Below are positions 44,144-52,400 of a stretch of 64,000 bases of DNA, piece by piece. Every line of letters starts with the position of its first letter. Position 1 is the stretch's first letter. The DNA comes from Crocinitomicaceae bacterium (GTDB taxonomy: Bacteria > Bacteroidota > Bacteroidia > Flavobacteriales_D > Crocinitomicaceae): positions 186,001-250,000 of the forward strand of contig JAGYIR010000014.1 in NCBI GenBank assembly GCA_018402525.1, in the 5' to 3' direction. A program made the position numbers and the translations under genes. A model generated the notes under the pieces. That model was not told the origin of the DNA. It saw only the letters and a program-made list of their open reading frames with translations, and did not search any database.

Positions 44144-45763
44144 TTGATGAATAGTAAGTTTCATGCAGCAGAAAAGTATTTCTTTCTAGTTGTCATTGGA
44201 ATTAATCTTGTACCAGTCTTGTCTGGTAAATTCTTCCCAACTTTGGATGGTGCAGCTCATCTTTATAATTCGCAACTCATAAATTCACTTTTAATAGATG
44301 ATGGGGCAACACTAGGAATGTTTTTTGGAATCAATGAAGAACCTGTCCCCAACTGGACTGGACATATCATTCTTTCATTATTCAATTCATTCCTACCTTC
44401 CTTTATTGCTGAAAAGATTTTATTGCTCTTTTATCTTATCGGTCTACCGCTCGCATTTAGAAGACTTATTGATGCTACATCTCCAAATCACAAACTAGTC
44501 AGTTATCTTGTTTTCCCATTTACATATTCTGCTGTTTTCTATTTAGGTTTCTATAACTTTTCGATTGCCATTGTTTTCCTTTTTATAGCACTTAACTATT
44601 GGATCAGACTTGAAAATAAGACCATCTCATTTAAGAACTGTTTAACACTGTTCACCTTAATTACTTTGACCTATTTTTCTCATATTTTCGTCTTTGGAAT
44701 ACTCGTTTTTCTTATTGGACTTTATATCTGTTATGAAGGTATTGTTCAGCTGATAACGGACTTTAAAAAAGTGAACCTGATCTTAATTAATTCATTAAGA
44801 AGTAGTGGTCTCTTGCTCATTTCATCCCTCCTCCCGTTGTTATTATTTTACTTGTATTTTTCTACACGATCAAACTCAGGTGAATCCATTTATTTGGATC
44901 CTTCCCTACTTGTCGAATGGATAAAGGAAGTTCGACCAACAATTGCTTTAAACGAAACAATTGAGAAAGTCTACACTAAAAAAATCTTTTTAGCACTATT
45001 GGTGCTGACGATAATCGCACTTTTTTTAAGGATTTACAGAGTTGTTTCAGCCCAAAAATCCACTGCTAACTTCAGAACTATTATAAAAACAGGTCTTAAC
45101 AGAACTGATTTTTGGCTATTAGCATCAGTTGTCATGCTTCTGTTGTACTTTTATTTGCCCGATTCGAATGGCTCTGCAGGCTATGTTTCAGTTCGACTCG
45201 CTTTACTGTTTTTCCTCTTCTATATCCTTTGGTTGTCTTCGCAAAAGTTTCCTATTTGGATTGGAATACTATCTATTGGTATCGCCTTGTACTGTAGTTT
45301 TGGATTAAACCACTACTACCTTTCAGCGACAAAGAGTCTAACTATTGTGGCGCAGGACTGCATTAATGCCTCCAAATACATAAAACCCAACACCGTCGTT
45401 CTTCCGTTGAATTATTCCGACAACTGGTTACATGGGCATTTTTCAAATTATTTAGGTGTTGATAAACCAATAGTTATTTTGGAAAACTATGAAAGTGACA
45501 CTGGTTATTTTCCTATCATATGGAAAGATGCTTCAATTCCTCATACCCTGCTTGGAAATACAAGTCAAACAGAACTTTCTTGTTTAAAATGGAAGAGCAA
45601 CGACCTGAATCCTTCGCATGTCATTGACTACGTTTTTATTCTTGGAAATAATGACACCAAAACCGATTCGTGCAGTCAATCTATTCCGGTTATACTTGAT
45701 ATAAGCTACAGACTCGTCTACCGTTCGGACCATTGTAAACTATATGAGCTTAAGAACGACTAG
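44144..45763 (+). CDS. Polytopic membrane protein, possibly a GT-C-type glycosyltransferase
   Basis: A 539-residue inner-membrane protein with about eleven hydrophobic segments (roughly 12-28, 82-104, 115-135, 137-150, 162-180, 183-203, 222-240, 282-300, 322-338, 348-366, 370-395) and a soluble C-terminal part of about 130 residues. The first periplasmic loop has PTLDGAAHLYNSQLI, with an Asp near the first helix as in GT-C enzymes (ArnT/PMT-like) that use polyprenyl-linked sugars; this is an analogy, not a firm match. It is AT-rich, stands alone between intergenic gaps of over 200 bases, and no neighbour suggests a pathway. Both neighbouring gaps look non-coding. Confidence 0.6.
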   Translation: MMNSKFHAAEKYFFLVVIGINLVPVLSGKFFPTLDGAAHLYNSQLINSLLIDDGATLGMFFGINEEPVPNWTGHIILSLFNSFLPSFIAEKILLLFYLIGLPLAFRRLIDATSPNHKLVSYLVFPFTYSAVFYLGFYNFSIAIVFLFIALNYWIRLENKTISFKNCLTLFTLITLTYFSHIFVFGILVFLIGLYICYEGIVQLITDFKKVNLILINSLRSSGLLLISSLLPLLLFYLYFSTRSNSGESIYLDPSLLVEWIKEVRPTIALNETIEKVYTKKIFLALLVLTIIALFLRIYRVVSAQKSTANFRTIIKTGLNRTDFWLLASVVMLLLYFYLPDSNGSAGYVSVRLALLFFLFYILWLSSQKFPIWIGILSIGIALYCSFGLNHYYLSATKSLTIVAQDCINASKYIKPNTVVLPLNYSDNWLHGHFSNYLGVDKPIVILENYESDTGYFPIIWKDASIPHTLLGNTSQTELSCLKWKSNDLNPSHVIDYVFILGNNDTKTDSCSQSIPVILDISYRLVYRSDHCKLYELKND

Positions 45764-45982
45764 TTAATGTATTAATGGTTCGTAAACTGGTAATAAAATT
45801 GAATAGCGCACTTTCTTTCAATTACTTGTAACGTTGAGCAATTAAAAATAGAAACATGAATTGAATTACCTCGAAAGTCAACTCGCTAAAAACAAGTTTC
45901 AACCACTAAAAATGTTTAAATTCGAATATCAAAACTCGAATAACAAACTAGATATCCACACAGTACTGATTGCCAAAAAACT

Positions 45983-46573
45983 ATGAAGACTCGCGCTATA
46001 CACATTGCTTATTGCTTTTTATTCATATTCGCAGTTGCGAGTTGTAACAATTCTGACGTAACCAATACATCTTCAAACGATCAAGCACTTGCGAAAAAGG
46101 AGGTTGAACTGAAAGAAAAGCAACAGCGCATCGACCAGCTTGAAAAGGAGCTAGAAGTAGAATCAAGTACATTACCACCAAAAGTTCCCGAACCAGTAAA
46201 AGACGAAGGCGATTTATCAGGAAAGCACAGCCTCACACTTCAATGGATTAGCTGGAATAAACCTGGAAAAGTCACGTTCACTCCAACTGGAAAAGACGAA
46301 TACCGTATAACTGGGGAGCAGATCGGTAGTAAATCAAATGAAGAATGTCCCGATTGCTATTTGCATATCCAAGGAACAATTGTGAAAATTTCACCAAAAG
46401 TATTGCGGTTTACAGGATTCATTGAGTCATCCGTGTATCACATTCAAAACGGTGAGCCCTGTATCAAAGAAGGTACATTCGATTTTGTTGCCACTGGAAA
46501 AAGAAAATACTGGAGATGCCAAAACATGGACGGCTGTGATGGTGTGACGGATTATGTGGATATTTATTTTTAA
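45983..46573 (+). CDS. Putative lipoprotein with coiled coil and Cys-rich C-terminal domain
   Basis: A 196-residue protein starting MKTRAIHIAYCFLFIFAVASC, a lipoprotein signal with lipobox VASC. Residues about 35-62 form a charged coiled coil (ALAKKEVELKEKQQRIDQLE ...), then a Pro-rich linker (LPPKVPEPVKDEG) and a beta-rich C-terminal domain (about 75-196) that begins GKHSLTLQWISWNKPGKVTF, contains several Cys (ECPDCY, PCIKEG, RCQNMDGC) and ends DYVDIYF. Similar domains occur in other Bacteroidota lipoproteins, but I cannot name the function. The coiled coil may hold it off the membrane. It is convergent with the Mur ligase gene (4-base gap). Confidence 0.75.
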   Translation: MKTRAIHIAYCFLFIFAVASCNNSDVTNTSSNDQALAKKEVELKEKQQRIDQLEKELEVESSTLPPKVPEPVKDEGDLSGKHSLTLQWISWNKPGKVTFTPTGKDEYRITGEQIGSKSNEECPDCYLHIQGTIVKISPKVLRFTGFIESSVYHIQNGEPCIKEGTFDFVATGKRKYWRCQNMDGCDGVTDYVDIYF

Positions 46574-46577
46574 TAAG

Positions 46578-47954
46578 CTATAGACTGCTCGATAATTCTT
46601 CTCCCAACGCATCATAATCTATTCCATCAAAATTGCCAGATGACATCATTAGCAAAACGCCATTGCTCCAATTTTGAGCTCGTATAAATGCCAAAACATC
46701 CTCTGTTTCAGTCAATACGAGGACATTTCCTCCAAAACCTTCAGAAACCATTTCTTTTGTGATTGGCGCTAATTTTTTGTGCGCTACGACCTCATGGCTG
46801 AAATAAACCACAGCCAGATCAGCAGCATTCATTGCATCTTTGTAATGTGGAAGAAATTCCTTTTTCAGCGAAGAAAACGTATGCAGTTCCATACAAGCGA
46901 TTACATTTCGTTCTGCATATTGTTCCTTCACGGCTTTTGTTGTCGCTTTGAGCTTCGAGGGAGAATGTGCAAAATCTTTGTACATGACAAAATCAGTCGA
47001 CTCAACCACTTTCTGTAAGCGTTTTCCAGCACCTGTGAACGTTGCCATCGACGTAAGGAAATCGTCTGCGGAAATGCCAATTGCCTTTCCGACTTTCATG
47101 GCACCCATCAAGTTCTGTAGATTATGTCCACCAAAAATGTTCAGCGGATATTCTTTTCCTTCAAAAGAAAGTAAGGTGCCATTTTCAACCACTCTGTAGT
47201 TGGGCGTTTGGTATTCGACTGTTGTGCAAGAAGAAGCATATTTCTCACCTAGTTTTTTCACCTCGGAATCTTCTGTGTTATACACCAAAGTTCCATTTGG
47301 TTCTATCAGTGAACAGAAAATATCAAATTGCTTAACATAATTATCAAAGGTGGGAAACACATTGATGTGGTCCCATGCGATTCCACTGATAATTGCCACG
47401 TTGGGTCTGTACAAGTGAAATTTTGGACGTCGATCGATAGGTGAACTTAAGTATTCATCTCCTTCCAAAAGCATTATTGGAGCGTCTTCTGATAATTTTA
47501 CCATGCAATCGTACCCATCCAGTTGGGCTCCGACCATGTAATCGACGTTTAGGCCAAGTACATTCACAACATGCAAAATCATTGCGGTAATCGTCGTTTT
47601 TCCATGTGAACCACCAATGACAACGCGTGTTTTATCCTTACTTTGCTCGTACAAATACTCAGGGTAAGAGAAAATAGGAATATTCAGTTCTTTTGCTTTT
47701 GCTAACTCAGGATTATCTTCTCTGGCGTGCATTCCAAGTATAACGGCATCGAGATCAGCAGTTATTCGTGAAGCATCCCAACCGATTGTTGCTGGCAAAA
47801 TTCCTTGTTTGTTCAACCGCGATTTAGACGGTTCAAAAATCTCATCATCGGAGCCTGTGACTGTAATTCCTTTGCGACTTAATGCGATTGCTAAATTGTG
47901 CATCGCACTCCCTCCTATCGCAATAAAATGAACTTTTTTAGCACTATTTCCCAT
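46578..47954 (-). CDS. mpl: Mur ligase family protein, Mpl-like peptidoglycan-recycling ligase
   Basis: A 458-residue Mur ligase. Mpl joins UDP-MurNAc to the recycled tripeptide L-Ala-D-Glu-mesoDAP. The N-terminal domain begins KVHFIAIGGSAMHNLAIALSRKG, the ATP P-loop is GGSHGKTTITAMI, LLEGDEYLSSPIDRRPKFHLYRP and SGIAWDHINVFPTF are central-domain motifs, and FGGHNLQNLMGAMKV and DFAHSPSKLKATTKAV lie in the C-terminal half. The order resembles Mpl more than MurC (MLEGDEYxS...DxRxKFxxYxP motif), and this type is widespread in Bacteroidota. Start: ATG 47954; a TTG at 47963 is less likely. It overlaps the preceding membrane-protein gene by 11 bases. Confidence 0.85.
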   Translation of the reverse strand: MGNSAKKVHFIAIGGSAMHNLAIALSRKGITVTGSDDEIFEPSKSRLNKQGILPATIGWDASRITADLDAVILGMHAREDNPELAKAKELNIPIFSYPEYLYEQSKDKTRVVIGGSHGKTTITAMILHVVNVLGLNVDYMVGAQLDGYDCMVKLSEDAPIMLLEGDEYLSSPIDRRPKFHLYRPNVAIISGIAWDHINVFPTFDNYVKQFDIFCSLIEPNGTLVYNTEDSEVKKLGEKYASSCTTVEYQTPNYRVVENGTLLSFEGKEYPLNIFGGHNLQNLMGAMKVGKAIGISADDFLTSMATFTGAGKRLQKVVESTDFVMYKDFAHSPSKLKATTKAVKEQYAERNVIACMELHTFSSLKKEFLPHYKDAMNAADLAVVYFSHEVVAHKKLAPITKEMVSEGFGGNVLVLTETEDVLAFIRAQNWSNGVLLMMSSGNFDGIDYDALGEELSSSL

Positions 47955-48300
47955 TGACCACAACTTTACCTTCCAGCAAAACAGGAACGATTAAAAACAA
48001 GGTTCCAAAATCAGTCAACAAATGAAAAATGGACGCATTTCCTTCGTTTGCCAACACTGGCGGAAGCATAATGGCGATTAAACCAATGTAGTACAGCCAA
48101 TCGTACCAGCGTTGTTCTTTGTACAACGAACGTTTAAGAATTTGAATCAGAATGTAGACCAGGGCGACAATCATTACGTACATTGGCACATGAATAATTG
48201 CATCAAGGGTTTCATGTTGCCAGTAATACGTCACGATGGCAGCTGCACACACCAGCATTGCAACAAGCAAAACAACGCGCACTAATTTCTTCTCTTTCAT
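47944..48300 (-). CDS. Small membrane protein of unknown function
   Basis: A 118-residue inner-membrane protein with about four hydrophobic segments (LVRVVLLVAMLVCAAAIVTYYW, AIIHVPMYVMIVALVYILIQIL, WLYYIGLIAIMLPPVLA, FHLLTDFGTLFLIVPVLLEG). No family was recognised. It overlaps the Mpl-like gene by 11 bases, so it is probably translationally coupled to it. There is an 87-base gap from the end of apbE upstream on the same strand. Confidence 0.7.
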   Translation of the reverse strand: MKEKKLVRVVLLVAMLVCAAAIVTYYWQHETLDAIIHVPMYVMIVALVYILIQILKRSLYKEQRWYDWLYYIGLIAIMLPPVLANEGNASIFHLLTDFGTLFLIVPVLLEGKVVVNGK

Positions 48301-48387
48301 TGTAGATGATTTTAGTTAAAAATACAAGAAGTTTGAATGGGTGCGAAATCGCAACTAAATAGTTACGCACAGCATATTGCGAATAAC

Positions 48388-49446
48388 CTATTCTTCTAGG
48401 AAAGTTAAAAATCCATCCGACATGCGTGAAAGAATTTCACCCTGATCGTTTGCATAAAGTAAGTAGACCTCCAATTGCTCCTTCGGATGCGATTTCACGA
48501 ACGCTAAGGTTTTATCAGCCCCAATCACCATGAACGCCGTAGCATAAGCATCTGCACGTGCCGCATCGTTTGCAATCACCGTAACACTCAAAAGTGAATG
48601 TTGAACAGGAAATCCCGTTGTGGGGTCCAATGTATGTGCATATTTCACACCGTCAACTTCGTAGAATTTTCTATAATTCCCACTTGTCGCAATCGCTTTA
48701 TCGGAAACACTTAAAACAGCGTTCAATTCGCGTTCAGTTAAATTCTCTTTGGGGGTATCTACACCAATTTTCCAATTTTCGCCCTCGCGGTTGTGTCCAC
48801 GAACAATCAGTTCTCCTCCAATTTCGATGTAGTAATTTTTGTACCCTTTGGCTTTGAGGAAATCATCTACCACGTCCACTGAAAGTCCTTGTGCGATGGC
48901 GTTAAAATCCAATTGAAACGAAGGATGCTTTTTTGTTAGCTCAATCGATGAGCCGTCAAAACGGATACTGTGTAATTTCTCCGTTTGAAAAGAAATGAAT
49001 GTGAGAATGGAATCTACTTCTGTTTGCGACAGCGGTGTTTCCATGTTACTCATAAATCCCCAACCTTTGACTAGCGGAAAAACCGAAGGATCGAAAGCAC
49101 CATTGGTCTTAGCATAGACATCCTCGCTTAAGGTATAGCATTTCTTGAAAAAACCAGTTTCATCGTTGATGGTGAGATGATTTTTTGAATTGTTCAGTTG
49201 AGAAATTACCGAAGTCGGAATATACGTTGAAAGCGAAGCATCGAAAGCAGAAAAAAGTGAATCAATACTATCCTTTGTGAGGGTTACCTTGTCTTCAACA
49301 ATAATAATTGAATAGGTTGTTCCCTGCGTTTCACCATGAATTTCATGAAATGTATGTTGATCAGTTGTTTCCTGACAAGAACCAAGAACAAAAAGACTAA
49401 TAATGACGCTTAAGACTTGGGTCTTGTGTTTCCTTTTGCCATACAT
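48388..49446 (-). CDS. apbE: FAD:protein FMN transferase, lipoprotein form
   Basis: A 352-residue ApbE-family flavin transferase, which attaches FMN to threonine in target proteins such as NqrB/NqrC and RnfG. It begins MYGKRKHKTQVLSVIISLFV and continues to LGSC, a lipobox, so it acts on the outer face of the inner membrane. Marks: HGETQGTTYSIIIVED, FDPSVFPLVKGWGF, HPSFQLDFNAIAQGLSVDVV (DFxxIAKGxxVD-type), EIGGELIVRG, AIATSGNYRKFYEVDG, YAHTLDPTTGFPV and ARADAYATAFMVIG. Start: ATG 49446 puts the signal peptide first; the start lies 50 bases inside the upstream repeat-protein gene, a large overlap. No nqr or rnf genes are in the window. Confidence 0.9.
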   Translation of the reverse strand: MYGKRKHKTQVLSVIISLFVLGSCQETTDQHTFHEIHGETQGTTYSIIIVEDKVTLTKDSIDSLFSAFDASLSTYIPTSVISQLNNSKNHLTINDETGFFKKCYTLSEDVYAKTNGAFDPSVFPLVKGWGFMSNMETPLSQTEVDSILTFISFQTEKLHSIRFDGSSIELTKKHPSFQLDFNAIAQGLSVDVVDDFLKAKGYKNYYIEIGGELIVRGHNREGENWKIGVDTPKENLTERELNAVLSVSDKAIATSGNYRKFYEVDGVKYAHTLDPTTGFPVQHSLLSVTVIANDAARADAYATAFMVIGADKTLAFVKSHPKEQLEVYLLYANDQGEILSRMSDGFLTFLEE

Positions 49447-52400
49447 GTGATAAACTCGGTGTTCCATTTTTTGAGTAGGTAATTCCATTCAGCGTTTGTG
49501 TTCTAACATAGACATCAGCGTGACCGTTAATCACAACAATTCTGCGTGTTATAATCGCCTTCATTAAACCGTCTTGATCATTTTGCGTAAACGACTCTTG
49601 AGAAACGCCTTCTGGGTATTCTTCACCTAATGAATTAGCAACTTTATCGTGTTTTATAGGTGTATTCGCTACTTTGCTCAATTCAGCCATGTTATCGTAA
49701 TGCTTCTCCTGTTGCCCAATGTTTCTGTTTGCATCGCTCGCTTGCAACGTCTTGTTCACATCCACCAACTTGTTTGAGTTCACCTCTTGCTTTTCAGCTT
49801 CATCCTTTGCTTTCGTTTGAATTCCAGCATATACATTATGAATAGATTTAGTAGCATCTTGACGTTCTTCTAAATCTCCTTTATGCGCTTCTACGTTTTG
49901 GGACATGGCCTTTTTGTCCATAGTATTCACGTAATCAACCTTTTTCACGTGCGCTTCTTTTGCAATTTCCTCTATACCTGTGTTGGCATTGACTTCATAT
50001 TCAATCTTGCTCTTGTTTTTGAGGTATTTTTCCATCTCACCGTTGTAAGAAGCCACATTTGCATCAGCCAACTCCTTATTTTCAACCTTAATCAATTCCG
50101 TATTTCCTACTCGGTATTTATCACTTTCAATAGTATTCTCTTCCACTTGAATTCTAACTCCAGTAATTGTTTGATCTGAATCGATATTGCTGATATAATT
50201 TGCCCGATTTTTCTCTGTGTCAGCATTCGCTTCAACAGTTCTATAACGGTTCATTTTGTCGGTATTCTCTTGATATACCACTTCCTTTTCTCCGTATACA
50301 ATCGCTGAATTTTTAACTACCGTGCTAATCGCTTGTTGATCTGTTTGATTCTCAGATTGTTCAAAATTCAAGTTCGTTCTGTCCACTTCTTGCAATTCGA
50401 GCTCTGATTGACGCAATGCATCTACGGTTAACTGTCGACCTAAATCCGACTCTCCAGCATCACGTGTGATTTGCATCTGAACCTGATAAATTTCATTGGT
50501 ATTGTCGTAATGCTGCTGTGTTTTGGCAGTTGTCAATTCAGATTCGCTTTCACTAATTTTATTTTGTTTTCGCTGAATCTTCGTTTTCTTGATCAATTTT
50601 CGTTCTTCTTCTGCCTTTAACAAAAGTGCCTGTCCGTCCATGATTGAATTGTCGTATGGATCACCTAAATCTTCCAATTTTCCTGAATCTACAACTACAG
50701 GATTTAAAATTGCATCAATCTCTGCTAATTTCTTTCTTGGGTATGGATCATTTACACGTAGTCCAGAAGCTCGTTTGAAATAATCCCTCGATTTTTCATA
50801 ATCGCCCATCATGAAATTTTTGTCCGCGACGTCGATTATTTTTTGGTATTCGCGGTCTCTTTCCATGTTCGATTTTCTTCGCTCTAACATTACGCATTCT
50901 TCAATTTGCTTTGCAACATACGAATTAGAAGGAATCAACTGCAATGCCTCTTCGTAAATGGATTTCGCTTTTAAATAATCTTCCGCAGCGAACTGTCCAT
51001 CTGCATCCTTCACAAGCGCATTGAACTTATTCATTAACTCAACATTTGCCGCTTGGGAGTTTGCAATATCATCTAAAATTTGCTGAATTTCTTTGATTTT
51101 ATTATGTGCGGCCACATCTCCAGGTTTCACCGATAATGCGTTTTGAAATTGAGACAATGCCATCACATATTCTTTGCTTGATCGCTCTGAATCACCTTTA
51201 CGCATGTATTCGTTGTACAATTTTTCAGTTTCTTCTGCTGAAGAAGATTCCGATATCAAACGATCCATTTCTTCGATCTTATCCTTCGGCTCGCTTTCTA
51301 ATGGCTTGGCAGCTAACGCTTCTTGATACTTTGATTTCGCTTCTTCGTATTTTTTTGATGAAGCCAACGCATCTCCTTTCTTCATTAGGTCGTTGTAGAC
51401 AGCATCTTGACGTTGAAGTTCTGCTATTTCATTCAACAATTCTTGCGGTCGCGTATCGCCAGGTTTCAAAGAAATGGCACGATTCAATAATTCAATTGCC
51501 TTGGTGTATTCCTTCGATTCAATTTTTGTCTGGGCAACCGTTAAAATTTTCTCGTATTGCTCATCAACATCACTTCCTTTTGCCTTTTCCAGACGCTCTG
51601 CCTCCGCTGCCTTATCGACTGGTTCTTGCTCATCTGGTTTGATTGTAAGGGCATTGTTGTATTCTTGAATGGCATCTAAGTAGCGCTTTTGACTCATCAA
51701 GTCATCCCCCTTTTTCATAGCTGCCTGGTACTTTTCGTCAGTTGCTTTTTGAGCATTCGCATCGCGAATCAATGCTTCAAGATCGGCAATTTTCTGTTTA
51801 GGTAAGGCCTCTGAAGGTTTTAAAGTCAACGCTTCTTTGTACTTATTGATTGCCCCTGAATAATCATTCGAAGCCGTTTTTGCCTCACCATCAGCCATGA
51901 GTGCATTGTATTTCTCCTCCAATCCCTTTTTCTCATTCAACGATGTCAGTACTGCGTTCAGCTCATCAATTTTTGTTTTCACCTCCTGATCTGACTTGAT
52001 TTGCAAGGCTTGTTCAAGTTTGTTAATCGCACCTGGATAGTCTTTTTGATCAGCCAATGCATAGCCTTCGGTTTTTAATTTGTTGAAGTTCGCCAGTTTT
52101 TCTGCCTCAGAATCTTGCGCACTCAATTTAGCATTGATGGCTTCAATTTGCGTCTTTGCGGCAGTTTTGTTGCCGTCAATAGCTAGTACTTCCTGGTATT
52201 TCGAAAGTGCATCTTTTAATTTATTTTGATCAAACAGCGATTTACCTTCTGCCAATAGTGCATTGACTTGAGCCATTTTTGATAACTTATTGTCAATTTC
52301 AGCGATTTTCTCGACTGGGTATACTTCCGCTGCATCAATTGCCAAAGCCTCCTTGTACTTTGCTTTTGCATCTTCCCATTTCGATTGAGCGAACAAACCA

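Noticed and set aside
44144-45763. O-antigen polymerase (Wzy)
   Set aside because: Helix number is similar, but no Wzy-type large periplasmic loop with the RX-rich motif is visible and no polysaccharide genes are adjacent.
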